DNA of 64,000 nt from Bactericera cockerelli (GCA_024516035.1 CM044955.1:46824969-46888968); one strand, 5' to 3'; numbered from the stretch's first letter, positions 10,801 to 24,300 are shown. Program-made: numbers and translations. The notes: generated by a model not told the origin, from the letters alone.

Positions 10801-12009
10801 GGAATTATAGGCAAAAATAAGATATTGGGAAATTAAAGATACGGAAAAGTCCTAAAATTCTGCGCTACTCACTAAAAATTGTGGTATAATAACACCAAGA
10901 AACACATTATTACAGCAGTATTTGAAAAATACTTACCAAAAGAACCAGTTTTCCCAAACTTCCCGGCGGCTCCTGTTGACAAAACAGCACTGCCCAATAC
11001 AACACAACGTCGCGCCACCCCGCGGAGGTATGGGACAGCTGAAATGAAGACATAGGTATGTAGTTGACGGAATTAGTGAAGTGAAACGACATGTGTGTAG
11101 GCTGAACTTGGCCTTCCCAAAGAGTACGTAAGACACACATAGGTATGTAGTTCACCCAAAATTTTCGATAGTCAGTTTTTAGTGGAAGGTTCGAGGCTAA
11201 TGTTCAAAGCATTTTCTACCACCTAACCCTCAGAGTCTTGTTATTACGGGGTCACAATCTCATATTAATGAGGAAAAATTCATGCACTGGGTGGGATTCG
11301 AACCAACGGATCCCTACGCTACCTAGATTACCAGACTAGCGCGTTAACCACTTGACTACCACTAATACAAACAGGCAGAGATCTAAATCGGCAGTAAGCC
11401 ACTATGAAGATCAGTTCAAGAGTTTGAAACTTAACTAACACACGATAATAACTGAAAAGGGCTATGTGTATAGAATAAGTCACATGCATGGCTGTTATAT
11501 GAACGAAAGTTGAATGTTGCTGTTTTTGAAAGTTGAATGTTGCTGTATTAAAGAACAGATTAAAGAAATTGTAGCTATACCAGTTAGTATGGCTTGGAAA
11601 TTTGACTTCAAAATGCGTTATTAGTCATAAAGTATAAATGTACCATACATTATAAAAATTGACAGTCAAACAAGATTATAAAATTTCTGTAAACTTAAGA
11701 GATGAAATTTTTGTCATAAAAACATTTTATGGGATTCAAAAGCTCAATCCTGGTGTGAGGTTAAAATCTGTCCAAGCTATTATTACTTAGTCAATGAGGT
11801 CAATTAGATTACTTATTTCTACAATAAAAAACATCGTCTACTTACTCTATTGTCAAGGAAATGTTCTGCAGAAGTGTTTTACACTCATGAAAGTGCCTCG
11901 CCATAAAAGGAAGATGTCCTAGATTGGTGATTTCAGAAGATTGGCCGACTTTTCTTGACTCAAATTTGCATGATGGTGCGCCATTTTTTGAGGATGCAGC
12001 CGTGGATTG
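7878..12009 (-). CDS. VOPP1/WBP1-like single-pass membrane protein (5' end not found)
   Basis: Four minus-strand exons join with matching phases: 11846-12009, 10937-11038, 9443-9670 and 7878-8043, giving 219 residues. Order along the protein: a luminal part with spaced cysteines; DCPIPPRGG; LCCIGQCC; then VWENWFFW leading into a hydrophobic span (FALFVLVLLILSSLLSIL); CKKRHQ; and a long proline-rich cytosolic tail (PHVVYNKPPRE, LAPPYPPIEP) ending TDGKR. The CC-x-x-x-CC pair just before a W/F-rich membrane span and a proline-rich tail match VOPP1/WBP1-type adaptors, which bind WW-domain ligases. No strict PPxY is present; APPY is the nearest. Donors are GTAAGT, GTAAGT and GTGAGA; acceptors are TTTCAG, TTCCAG and TTCCAG. 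The signal-peptide exon was not found between 12010 and 15300. The stop TAA (7878-7880) lies in a SINE tail. Gene reality is likely; the family call is tentative. Confidence 0.65.
8125..8350 (+). repeat. Dispersed repeat, family S9
   Basis: Shares GGACTATAAACAGA, 'aagcccaagttctcacgat' and GGCCGGAGACCATCA with 29500-29695 and, in reverse, 14865-15035 and 20790-21010. No clear tRNA-like head. It sits in the intron of the membrane-protein gene. Confidence 0.6.
8643..8938 (-). repeat. tRNA-headed SINE, family S5, full length
   Basis: On the minus strand the head is GCGCGATTAGCTCAGTGGTT with B box GGGTTCGAACCC. The body includes AATTTGGTTACAATTG, 'gggcgagaagtgacacaatac' in reverse, and ends with 'tgaaacactcatctt'. 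Other copies are at 17098-17315, 31115-31398 (duplicated at 33656-33939) and 43998-44287. Confidence 0.85.
9704..9756 (-). repeat. Fragment of the 5S-type/S3 SINE tail
   Basis: CAACTGAATGGTCATATCA and the following bases match the tail of the 5S-headed SINE copies (for example 63133-63170). No head is present. Confidence 0.5.
9829..10410 (+). pseudogene. Non-LTR retrotransposon reverse transcriptase, C-terminal fragment
   Basis: The frame from about 9834 reads VEIDANLRWDDHI followed by 'FALVQSVIEYGICGYG', the region after the catalytic core in non-LTR reverse transcriptases. It continues to about 10292. The last part (GVKLYDGIPEYLKN to GV, ending near 10408) is in another frame, so at least one frameshift is present. 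The catalytic YADD/FADD core is missing. It is a dead, 5'-truncated copy inside the intron of the membrane-protein gene; an AT-rich tail with a repeated ATTTTATACAAAAAGAAAT follows (about 10549-10588). Confidence 0.8.
10686..10915 (+). repeat. SINE family S7, head truncated
   Basis: Contains the S7 body (ACTCATACCTCGTGAGGAAAA, CGACCAGTGGCGGAATTATA) without the tRNA-like head, followed by AAGTCCTAAAATTCTGCGCT. Confidence 0.7.
11180..11368 (-). repeat. tRNA-headed SINE, family S2
   Basis: On the minus strand the head reads GGTAGTCAAGTGGTTAACGC with B box GGTTCGAATCCCACC, then the body TTTTTCCTCATTAATnTGAG. Other copies are at 18098-18300, 18670-18885 and 34791-34995; tails only are at 38744-38795 and 50935-50990. 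Confidence 0.8.
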
Positions 12010-12650
12010 CTCGCAAAGTTATATCGATAAATCACAGAATTATTGATGTGTCAGCTTTTGATAAGCTTTTAAACAGTCTTAATTAATGTTAGATACATAT
12101 TACAACCTCCAATCCAAAAGAGAAATCTCATTAAAAACCCAAGTAAATAGTGCGCAGTGATGGAAAAAAATATATGCGGAAATAGAGTTGGTTGCAAAGA
12201 TTGGGCAATCTTAGGGTTGGTTAGACGTAATGCTTTTATTATGAATACTTTAACAATAGACCGCAACGATATCTTGAGCTATTTTAAGTCAATTAGTAGT
12301 TGGTAATCTTTATGCGTAACAAAATCAGATGCAAGTTTGTATACATGTAAACAAAAAGGGTTACATACAAAAGTTTCTAAACTTTTATAAAGAAAGTACA
12401 AATAAGTAAGAAAGAAAAAATAGTAATATTTATTTAAAAGGGTAAAAAAATTACACTCACAATGCGCTAAAAGAACGAATACCTATTGAAGAGAATACCA
12501 ACCACCTACTGGAAAGTTTCAAGTCATTCAAATAGGTGAAAAGGAAAAGAAAAGTCTAGCAAAGTTGCGTTATAGTGGGGAGTAAAAAAAAGTTTAGGAT
12601 GGAAGGACGAAGTTCTGGTGGTTGGACGGTTAGGGGGGGGGGGGTATAAC

Positions 12651-12697
12651 ATAACATAGCTAAATATAGATGAGTATCTACTATTTAGCTATGTTAT
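12651..12697. repeat. Short palindrome
   Basis: ATAACATAGCTAAATA (12651-12666) is mirrored by its reverse complement at 12682-12697, after a run of G. Probably a tiny fold-back element. Confidence 0.6.
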
Positions 12698-12794
12698 ATC
12701 ACGTCATGATAGTCAGTGATGTGGGTGCTATTAGGTAGGTAGCTTTTTCTTTCTTCAATAATCCATATACGTATACACATAAAAAAGTTTTTTT

Positions 12795-12925
12795 TTTAAG
12801 TTCTTATATTTGTGTTATTTACTTTCGAGATGTCAAACTACTCAAACTCGCCTTACTAAATCTTTGCTGAACTTGGGACTTGAACCACCGACCTCCAGAT
12901 GGATCAAGCTACTGAGGTTGGCTAA
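12795..12925 (-). repeat. SINE family S6
   Basis: Reverse-orientation copy: CTTGAACCACCGACCTCCAG near 12878 and the S6 body to the left. The head is partly deleted relative to 7429-7570. Confidence 0.65.
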
Positions 12926-13157
12926 ACCATAAATTTATGTCTATAATAATATAGTTCAACAACACCAGGGTATCCCCACCACCAGAAGAAATTTGCGTGC
13001 TGACCGTGGAGATAATTATTATCATGCTGAGGTTGATGAGACTACATTGAAGTTTACTAATGGAGACAATAACCTGATGGGAGGCAGATATGTTATGCCG
13101 CGTGACCAACTACTTATTTATTCATTTGCAGAAACCAAAATTTGTCTCAAATTATAA

Positions 13158-13309
13158 AATAATAATATCGCATTATTTATACTGCCCGACCAGTAGTAAT
13201 AGGTCCCATTATTCCAGCAGTAAGCCCAAGACGTATAATTATGATGTGAAAGTCCAAAATGGGAGGATAACTGTCATATCGCGGCTGGGTTCGAACCCGT
13301 GACCTCTGG
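13158..13309 (-). repeat. SINE family S1, head truncated
   Basis: Reads from the (ATT)n tail through ATTATTCCAGCAGTAAGCCC to the B box region (GGTTCGAACCC), then stops at a junction with the hairpin at 13329-13368. Confidence 0.7.
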
Positions 13310-13328
13310 TTAACTAAGCAGAGATTAA

Positions 13329-13368
13329 CTTTAATGTCTGTTTAACTCTGGTTAAACAGACATTAAAG
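13329..13368. repeat. Perfect hairpin next to SINE
   Basis: Arms CTTTAATGTCTGTTTAAC (13329-13346) and GTTAAACAGACATTAAAG (13351-13368) around a TCTG loop. Confidence 0.75.
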
Positions 13369-14864
13369 AAACCACGTAAATGTATACCTAAGTAGCATTT
13401 GGCTTATTAGAATTATTTTCTGTTCTTTTCTGTGAAATAAAAGACCGGGCTTAATTGCTTTGTGCTTTGCGCTTATTAGATATTATATAATTATTTATTA
13501 TCATTTCTTTTTAGTGTCAAAAGACCTGTCTGATGATAAATCGATTTTATTGACACGAAAAAAAAAGAGAAGAAAGAAATCAAAATGAATAAATAGGATA
13601 GATTCACGAAACAAGCTACCTCATATCCCCGCCACTCATCGGGACACGCTATCAATAATAAATGCTTAACCTCAGAGTACCCCCACAAGCCAAGAACATT
13701 CCCTCTTTCAAGGTAAGATGATATCGCGTTCCTACAAGTACTAAATGTCATACGGTGAGTTGCAGAACTGCATTATTTCAGTAATGCAAGAAAACAGAAG
13801 GGAAATGAAGAGGAAAAAATAAAACTTAAAAAGTGTCACTTTTTTAAGTAATTTTTATATTTAATTTTTTTTTTTTTTAGAATCACGCATATTCTATGCA
13901 TAGCTAGAAGTGCAACGAGTATGAATAATTATTATTATTACTCTTTTCAACTAAGAATTGGAAAATATTTTTTATAGACAAATTAGACAAACATGTTTAA
14001 AATTATACTGCCAGCAATCAATCGTAGGATGAAACAATCTCAGCAGTCCCTGTTTTGAAAGCAGTTGAAAAAGCCCTGTATTTGACTAAAATTAAAATAA
14101 AATATATAGATGTATTGTTTTAGTGTGATATTATACACAGAAAAACATTCAATTAAAGTCGAAATTATGAATTGAATTCTTTTGAGTCAGTTCTCTTGCT
14201 TCTATGAAAATTAAATGAATAGAATTATGAAAAGAAAAATTCCGAGAACAAGTTGTACTCTATTGCCCTACAACAAAGCGTTGAGTTCTTTCAGAACTTT
14301 GTTATGACAGTCAAATTCTAGTATTTGTTATGAGGGCACTATGGCAATTCAAATGTACTATTGTAATATAAGGTAGACGGATTTGGCTTATGTATAGGCA
14401 TATAGCAATTATAGCACTCACTTAGTTTGATCAATAAATATCATGTATCTTGATAAAATGTATGTAGTTTATAAGTTATAACCTATAGTTTTGCACTCTA
14501 AATGGCATAATGTTGAAACAATTGAATATCTTCTTAAAAACTGCTCGTAAACTTAAAATATTTTTTAAAATCAAGGGAAAAATCTTCAAAGTTAAGTTTT
14601 GAGATCAACGTTATTTAAATGAGGTTCAATTTATTTTTGTAGTGAATTGATAGATATTGTAGCCATGAATCAACAGATGACAGTCTGTTATTAGAAGCTT
14701 TGTGTAGTCTATTATTTAATTACATAACTTGTGTATCAGTGTATGACACTATACTCCATACAACAAAGACAAGGGTTTGAATCCCAGCTAGTCGAAGATA
14801 TTTTCATTCAATGGGTATGTTCTGGTCGTCCAAGGGGTTCGATACCCATTACAATTCTTGGGGG

Positions 14865-15035
14865 GTCTTCAGCCAACTTTAGTTGAAAGTTGGCTGGTCC
14901 TGAACCACATATTTCTTTTTGCGATCAACCATCGTGAGAATTTGGATTTTTTCTTAATAAGCCAGTAACAGTAAATCATTGGAAACTGCAAGCTCACCTA
15001 GCTTGTAAGGGTAGGCTAGTACCATAGCGTGTATA
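14865..15035 (-). repeat. Dispersed repeat, family S9
   Basis: Reverse-orientation copy sharing GAAAGTTGGCTGGTCCTGAA and GCAAGCTCACCTAGCTTG with 20790-21010. Confidence 0.6.
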
Positions 15036-15368
15036 ATTAAGAAGTGTGGAAACCACCCCCCGCCGGCCTACATCGTGGCGTCCTCAGCGCTAGTATCGTA
15101 AATGAGTCTCCTCTCCTCGTCCCTCACCCGTATCAAATGTAAACATAAATATATCAAAATGTAAACATAAACATAAATAGACCGCGAGAAATATTCTACT
15201 CCTTTGCGATGGTGTCGCGCTATGTGGCGTTTCCATGCAACTCGGGTTCGTTTCCACATTTCTTAAATCTACACGCTATGCTAGTACGTTTATTTTGTCC
15301 TCAAGCGAGGATAATATTTCACGCATCATTGGGCTCATTCGTGGATTTTAGTATGGATTCTCTGAAAT

Positions 15369-18300
15369 TCAAACTGTCGATTTTATTCTATCATTGGACT
15401 CGCTCGCAGCCTCCAAGCCACTTCCAGGCTCACACGTAGCCTCTCTCTCCACCCGCGCTGTGCAATGCTCAGCGTCCAGTAGCGTCTGCAGGTACATAGC
15501 GTCCTGTTGTGTAAGGCCCGTCCTCACTACACAAGGCAGGGAAGCCAGCCTCTCGCGAGCTTCTAGGATGGTGCAGTCTCCCTGGAGCTCGCGGAAGAGT
15601 TTGATAACTTTGAGCTTGTTCGGGTTCTGATTGGAAACTAGTACGAGGGAGAAAGTGTCGCCTGGAAAAAATAGTAGTAAACACTCATTGATGATCCCCC
15701 ATTAAAACCAAAAGAGTTACACCCGTATTTATGAACAGCGAATTTTGTCTGAGCAATGTCTCAAGCAAGGTATTGGCCAATAATATTAAAGGAAATCATG
15801 CTTCAGACCATGCTCAAACGGCGTTTTCTGTTCATAAATATGGCTGTAAGTTTACGTTTTCATATTTGTGTTAATCACTTTCGTGATATCACAACGACTC
15901 AAACTCGCTTTACTTAATCTACGCTGAGACAGGCACTTGAACCACCGACCTCCAGATTACAAATCCCCGGTTTATCGATCAAGCTATTGAGATCGGTAAA
16001 GAGTACTATTATTTAAGCAGTAGCTGACGCAGTAAAACGGTTTGAATGGGCTTATGAAAAAAAGCCAGAATTCCTCACCATAGTTGGTTCTGCAAAACAC
16101 ATTATATGTGGGCCGGGACGAGCTGTGATTAGCTGCACAGTGCACAATGCTCCTAATGATTAAATTCATTGCAGAGGAACCATTTTCCATCTTAGCTGTT
16201 ATTTATAAACCCGGTTAGAGACCATCACACGCCCTCGGCATAGCTTTTGCCGCTACAACCCACAGCAACATTTTTTAAGCAGTTGTTCTGGTTGTCATTA
16301 TTATTTGGTCAAAGTGACAAATATATGAGAAAATAGATATGAGTTTTCCATTTATTTAATTGTAAAAATTCATAAAATATTTCACAGTAAAAAATAAAAA
16401 TATTAATTAAATAATAATAATAATTTTACATGTCCAATTATTTATACTATTTGGAATATTATTTATTCCACAAATACACATTGGAAAAATAAAATTACAA
16501 AATGAAGGCATAGAATATTGTTACTATTTAATCAGCTCTCAGCTGATTAAACAGACAATGGTCGTAGTTCTATCTCAGATGATTTTCCACGGATAATCAT
16601 TAAAAGTGGTTCTTCAGAAGAATCACATTTCAATATTTGGGTAAAAGTTGTTCTATGAACAAATTGACTAAAAACTTACCCAAATTCATCAATGATAATA
16701 ATTATAAATATAAATAAAGTCTGGCTGGGGGACTATAAACAGGGAGTAGACCAGCATCGGCTTGGTTCTGGGGGCCCTTGTCAATTATTAGCCTCTTTGT
16801 AAAGACAGTGGTAGAAGTAAAGAGTCATTCCTCCACTGTCTGATCACCATCTTTCACGATGGCGCCACCCTATGATGATGATGATGACTGCCCTACATAT
16901 GCTGAGTATGCCGTTCCCGCCCTTGCTCAAACAATCCAGCCCTACAAGAAAATTCTATATTTCAAGCATACAAAACGATTTATATTAATAAACATTGAAC
17001 ATCGCATCTATGCAAAAGAAATCACCTTCGTAATTATAATTGTTTTTTTCTTCAATGTTGTCAGAGTGTTATCATCGTCTATCTCTTATCGTCTATCCCT
17101 CGTGCCGACAAAAATTTGTATTCTCAATTTGGTTACAATTGATTGTAAGGGATACCTTCCGGTGCGCTCGTGTTGACCCAGCACTTAATTGGGAAGTATT
17201 GTGTCACTTCTCGCCCATCAGAGGGGAGGCATACTACGGGATGGGTAGGCTACAACACTGTTCCATGGCTACGAAATAAAAACAGCTGTGAAAGAAACAC
17301 TCATCTTTAAAAATATAACTAATAATAAAAAAATAAAAAAAAATATAAAAAAGCACACCTGTACTTTTCAGGAGTACTTGATAGCCATTTAAAAAAATAA
17401 CTTGTCAATAAACAGTGAATACTCACTTTTAGGAACCACCAAATCCTCGTCCCGATATCCAATGTCCATCAGGTATAAACCACTCGAGGGGATCAGCCGT
17501 AGTTTGGACGGCCAATTATCTATGGATGGGTTCTCCAGCATAAATCTGAACTCATCAATCGTGAGCTCATTTTGAGCCACTGCGATCAGTGCAGTCACCA
17601 TTTTGCGAACCTATCGAAGAGAAATTATTAGCTATCACTTCTAGTTGTTTCAAGCCAGGCACGCGCCGGTATGGCTGCAAATCCTGCGCTCGAATTTCAA
17701 CATTTTCAACGTTAAAAATTTAAGCATATGACTGTAAAAAGAAGCCGAGTCCAAATTATTCAAGAAATGAAATATATTGCGAATATGAAAAAGTACGATG
17801 AATTTTAAAATTCCTATCAATTTTTAAGAAATATTTTTAAAATTGTCAGTTTAAAGTGCATAATTTCAACAAACTACACATACACTACCCACTGGACACG
17901 GAAGGAGCCCAGAACAATGGTTCTGGACGTCCAAAGGGTTCAATCATATCAATCCTTCCAGCACCATGACATCACACATGGACTCGGAAAGTAAAGTAAG
18001 TATTGAGAATGACACGGGCGTTTCATGGAGAAACAGACAGAAGACTGTAATAGAAAAAAAAGGCAATATAGTTTGTGAAATAATTGTATAGTAATAGTAA
18101 TAATAATACTCTTTAGTGGAAGGTAACCACTAGGCGAGGTTAATGCTCAAAGCATTTTCTACCACTTAAGCCTTATTATTATGTGGTCACAAACTCAAAT
18201 TAATGAGGAAAAAATTCATACACTGGGTTGGGTTCGAACCAATGGACCCCTACGCTACCTGGATTACCAGACAAGCGCCGTTAATCACTTGACTACCAGT

Positions 18301-21300
18301 AATAATAGCTAATTGTAATGTAAACAATCCAGCGCATGGATCTGTGGTCTATAGTTCAGATCCCACCCAGTGCTTGGATTTTTCCTCATTTATTTGAGTA
18401 CTAGCGGGTTACACCCGCCGCTTCGCCAGCCCATCAAACACACACATCACACCTTATACACACACACACATACCCATGCACACCCACCCATACACACCCA
18501 CACCATAACACACTCAATCTATCAACTTTATACACAATCAAATGCCTAATGGCCGTGCTTAATCAGGCTGTTAGTGACTATGCACTCCACTAAAGGAGTT
18601 CGTAATGTTGAGCAATCCACTAAAGTTGCGACATAAAACAAAAAAGCACTATACGAGTATGTACAATTGCACTACTGGTCAAGTGGTTAAAGCGCTAGTC
18701 TGGTAATTGAGGTAGCGTATCATCAATCGCACGCAGTGCATCAATTAAAAATGAATACATTAATTTCATTAATTTGAATTTGTAACCACATAGTAATAAG
18801 ACTCTGAAAATTAGGTGGTAGAAAATGCTTTGAACATCAATCTCGCCTGGTGGATACCTTGAACTAAAGAGTGTTATTATTACATACATAACTTTAAAAA
18901 GTGTGCCCCGGAACCGCTTTCGCATTACTTCAGGGCACTTTACCTTTACATCTATGCCATTCCGGAAACGGAAAATTTCGGTCAGAAATTTCCGCTCCAG
19001 CCGGGATTCGAACCCGCAACCTGCGGGTCAATAATCAATGCTCTTAACCATTGAGCCACGGAGGGCGGCCCTACATACATGACTCATACTACAGATTCAC
19101 CTGTTTGTACAGAAAGGATCTGCCAACGCACGTAAAGTTCCAATGGACAAACTGGCCGTCCCACTCCGTGTCGAAGAAGGGTCGCCCGGGGGAAATGTCC
19201 ATGCTGTGCAGGGACCTTCGAGTCAAGATCTCCTTCGTTCTGTTCTCCTTGGACGTCGCCATGAAGGTGGTAAAGTCGTGCACCCCTTCCAACAGAGCTG
19301 CGCATTGCTTGGCTGCCTCCAGGTTCACGAATGGGTGGTTTCTATAACCAATGAAATAGTACTGTTTCCAAAAGTTTTGATTGGTCCTCATTTTTTTTAA
19401 ACTCTTTGACTGCCCTGGCACAACTCGAGTTGTGCCAGTACACTTTCCCACCCGGCCATGGCACAACTCGAGTTGTGCCAGTACACTTTCCCCCCGGCCA
19501 TGGCACAACTCGAGTTGTGCTGAAAATGCAATCTTTAGGTCGATGTCGCAACTAGAGTTGTGTCACTCAGGATTTCTTTTAAGTATATCCAGAAAGCATG
19601 TGTCTTGAGGATTCCAGAACTGTTTTTAAATGTACTTTGTCAAATACCATTAGTTGTGCCATGGCCTGTGAGGAAGCAAATTTACAAAACACACAACTCC
19701 AGGGTCACGGCAGAACTCGAGTTGTGTCAGAGTAGATTACATTTGGCCGGTGGGGAAGTGTACACGTATTTGGCTTGGCCGGGTAGGAAACATGTCAAGA
19801 TTAGCTCTGGAAGTCAAAGAGTTAAGGGAGGTCTATAACAATCGATTTGTTATGGACCATTCTGGGGGCCCTTGTCAATTATTAGCCTCCTTGTATAGAC
19901 AGTGGTAGAAGCGCTGAGTCATTGTCTCCACTGTCTGACTACCATCGTTCACGATGACGCCACCCTATGATGATGATAACAATCGAAGTCCTTGCTCCCT
20001 CTGATTGGTCCTTATCTACCAAGCATTGATAGTCGATGAGGTTATGGCGCTTTTATTTGAGGACGGGTAAGCTCATGACAAAAAGTGTGCCAAAAAAGAA
20101 TTTCTAACACTGTCAATACAAGAATTCATGCAAATAAAAATATATTTGGAGAGAGAAAAAAAGGTAGCTTTAAAAATGAAATGATAAGACTGTGTGGAGC
20201 GAAAAGGACTTATCAATGCACAGGTTAAAAGTGATCAGTTTGTAGCTAGGTACACTATTATTTATATGCATATTTTATTTTTAAATGTAAAATAATAAAG
20301 TAAAACCTTATAGCTGTATGGAATGGCCTTGCCTGCCAATGATAATAAAGGACTAATTTTAAATACTCACAAAACGTAATGGCATCTATCATGCTCGGTC
20401 ATGGGAATACAGAAGTTGTGAGAGCTACCGTTGTGTTTGTCATCTTTTATGACGGCAATTCTGTAGACGTACTTGCGCCAGATAGCTTGAAATCTAGCCG
20501 AGAAATAGTCGGGTACATGAATCAGGTTGTGTAACCTGGAAAAAAATGTTTTAATTTTTGGCCTGAGAACTTTTTTTGACATTGAAATTTATGGTAACCT
20601 TTATCGAAGTTTCCTAAAAAATATATAGAAAAAGGGGTAAATTATTACAGCTCAAAAATTGGAAAATGAAATGGACCCCCCCCTGTCGTACGAGGCAATT
20701 AATTGGAATAAAATTTTAAGTCAGCCTAGCAAACTTTCTAGGGATGGTGTATGTTGTTGTTGGCTGCAGCTGGGGGTAGTAGTGGTATCCAGCCCACTTA
20801 AATTGAAAGTTGGCTCGTCCTGAACCACATATTTCTATGTGCAATCAACCATTGTGAGGACTTGGGCTTTTTCTTTTCAAGCCATGAAACCCTTGGAATA
20901 CTGCAAGCTAACCTCCTAGCTTGTTAGGTTTCACTATTCTGTTCTCTCCTTATCGTCCTCGAGTGAGACATTGGTCTTCTCCCTGTTTAATGTCCCCCAG
21001 CCAGACCCCGTGTGTGTTAGAAAGCTAATGGTACTTAATTACACTTTATTCAGAAAAAATAATGCTGAACTTATCAATAATGAAACCAAGAAAATGAAAT
21101 TCCTCGACGCCACTGCCGAAAAAAAAATATTCAGCCTGCGCCACTGGTTTAGTTTGGAGTTTCTATATTTAGCGTGAGAACTTAACAACCAAAAATTTCT
21201 CAGGGACGTTTTTCCTTATCCAACTTTTACCTGCCACCGGATCGTATGATAATGGTTTGACCAATCAAAATCGAGGAAAATTTAGACCTACGAGTGTGTA

Positions 21301-24300
21301 GGTTAGATGGGTCTCTGAAAGTTAATCCGTCAGTATTCAGTTTGGTTTTGCCTTTCCTATGTCAATGTCGTCAGTGCGGTCTTCAAAATTTTAAGTGTTT
21401 TAAAATTTCATACTAGAAAATCAATTTTGCTTTGTTAATTTTTAATTTAATCAAATATTGTAGAATAATACAACCGGATATTTTAGTTTTGAACTTCAGA
21501 GCTGTGAGTTATACAGAATCAGGTAAGATTTCAAATTTTCTTGATTTCTCCTACAAATAACTAATAATAATAATTCCGTGTCCGTGAGACGGACACAGAT
21601 AACTTTATCACGATGGTGAGAGGATTATATGGACGCCAAGATCTAATATCTAGGCTCCTTTCATATATTTTGATTCTATTTGGTTTTAACGTCCCGATTT
21701 GAAATAATCAGGTTGGGGGTTTTACCTTCCATTCACTGGGAATCGTAGTAGCTACCTACATTAACCTCACCCAGTCTAGGTAAGGCCGGATATGCCAGCC
21801 TCACGTGTTCGGAGGGAACAGAATTTTTTGTGTGAAAAGTCTGTTCCAAACGGGAACCGAACTCAGGACCTCTGGACTAATCACAACCGTTAAGCCATGG
21901 AACCTGTTGTGTACTAATAACGTGTAGGTAATGTTCCAGATTTTGACAGACACACAAACACACAGACAAACGAAAGCCAAATCGTCTAGTAGGTATGCAA
22001 GTTAAAACAGAACCTCACTGTGTTCGGTTAATAATTCGCAGTGTGTTTTTAATGAAGTTCTAACAAGAATTTTAATAATACTAAAATTACCTAATGTCCA
22101 CATCAGAATCACGGAAAAATTTATTGACATCTCTACATATATAATACGGTTTATGATGTCTTTCATAAGGAAACTCCAGATCTACATTGGCGGTGGATTT
22201 GAATGCGTGTACCCCAGCATCTGTTCTGTAAATATAAAAGTGAAAACATTGGGTAGTTGAAAAATACTTTTCCATGTTAATAACCTTTATTATCTGAAAA
22301 CAGACATTTCTAATATTAGAAATTTCTCGGAAGTAAAAGGCCACCGAAAAAAACTAAAATGTGTTTGAGAACTTTTGCTGCGTGAGCTAGCAAATAGATT
22401 ACAAATAAAAATTTACTGATTCATAATATATTATCATAAAAATATAACAATCTCTTAATTTTAAGTTTCTTGTTGAATCATTGAAGTAGAGGGCTTTGTG
22501 TACGGTTGTTCCTCTGGGGTGACTGATGACAAACTGTTGTTCCAGCTTCATCCAGATGCATAAAGGATTTCCTTAGTCTGACAAGAAAGGACGGCGCTAA
22601 ATTCTAATTAATGGATAAAAAAAACTAAGGGTCGAGCAGATTTCATCTTGCTGGTTTAAGGTTTGATTCCCGCCAACTATGAAAGAAATAATCTTTATCT
22701 ATAAAAATCAATTGTCTGTCTGTGGCTATTTATACAAATCCACAACGTTTATTGTCCAGTATTGATGATACTTGGTACATGAGTCCTTTATGATCACATT
22801 TCAATAATGTTAAGCAACATTGATATAGGACAAAAATAAGATGGGTGACTATGAATTTTCTATTTTTATTTTGAGATTTTGCTACAGTTTTTCACAATTG
22901 AGATAAGTCACTGTCACCCCTGTTTTTATGTTTTTATTTAGATGGCAATAATATTGGGTGTCTCCCTATATCAAACACCTTTGTTTGTAAATTAGTAACC
23001 CCAACCCCATGAGAGACAGGTTGAAAAATGCCAACCCCAAGTAGGTTAGGGAAAAGGCAAAGTGAAAGAAGAAGAAGATGTATAGAATAAGGTAATACAA
23101 TCAGTGTTATTATAGTTGGAACATAAGGACATTCTTACCTACTAGAAATGAACAGTCTTGGTTCATTTAGAGGATTGAGACGTTTTAAAGCACATTCCAG
23201 CAATCCTTGAATAGTTAATACATCTGAGTTGATATTTGCTTCATAAGCCCCTTGCCTTTGGACACCACTGTGACGAAATGGAAACAAATCAGGCAAAAAA
23301 ATCATAACCATTAACTTTTTTAATTTATTAATTTTTCTCACAGGTTGTGTTGGTTTTATGAGAAGAAAAAAAATAGGTAATACTGTGACAACATTTTTGG
23401 ATATGGTTTTGTCACTATGTCAGATTGGCAACCCAGGTTCTGAGCACTCTTTCAATGAAAATTATTGATGGTTTCTCTATATTATTCCATGGTGTACTAA
23501 TGTGAAAGCCAAAAAGGCAGACTGATTATAATTTGTACTCAATGCCCCTTAAACAAAAAGGTGTCTCTGATCTACTAACTCCGATATAGTAGTCTCGGAG
23601 ATTGATACGAGAGAGTAAAAACAGCGTGCTCGGAAACATCTTTCTCTGGGAGTACTGCGGGAATGGATTGAAACTCTCCAAGAGAATGTTTAACCAACTT
23701 ACTCGGAACCTATCCCGGATCTATGCCCGAGCTAATTCGGGACAAGATCCAAGCTAACTCGTCCCGAGTAATTGTTCTCGGAACCGTCTCCGAACGAGAT
23801 CCGGAACACTGTGGCAACACCGGAAATTGAAAGTAAAATTTGCAAAACATTTTCTAAATCGAGTGAATTCTGCAATTTGAATAAATTAATTAGTTTTCCT
23901 GAGATAATTAGTAAAACTCAAATACATAAGAGGTAAAGATATTTTATACAGTATTTTGAGAAACTACCGTCAATATTATGTGTAATCTCATTCCTAAGAT
24001 AAAGTAATTTCGCATCAGTGACTTCTGCTCATCCAAATAAGTGATTTAATAAAACTTGTTTTAAGTAATTTAAGTAATGGTCAATATGTCTGCAACCATA
24101 ATATCTTTTTAAACTGGACCTAGCATTTAAAATAATTATGATCTATGGAGGAAATCCACATGATATTTTCCACCTGTTTACATGTATTGTGCATCCAATC
24201 CAACATAGCTTCAACCTGAAGAAACCTATTCAAGCTGCCTCCCTCCTCAAATATATTGAACCTGACATGGGATAAGTGAAAGTGACTACAAATTGATGAT

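Larger units (their letters stand above)
12010..15368. other. Repeat-rich stretch between two minus-strand genes
   Basis: No supportable exon seen. It holds a palindrome (12651-12697), two SINE copies, a hairpin (13329-13368) and an S9 copy (14865-15035). A minus-strand open frame at 13491-13751 has splice-like borders but no recognisable domain. The missing first exon of the membrane-protein gene should lie here. A GC-richer patch at 15060-15260 may be its promoter, on position alone. Confidence 0.4.

Noticed and set aside
13491..13751. Minus-strand frame of 86 codons with splice-like borders
   Set aside because: No recognisable domain, no matching neighbour exon, and part of it is poly-A/T derived. 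Not strong enough to annotate.
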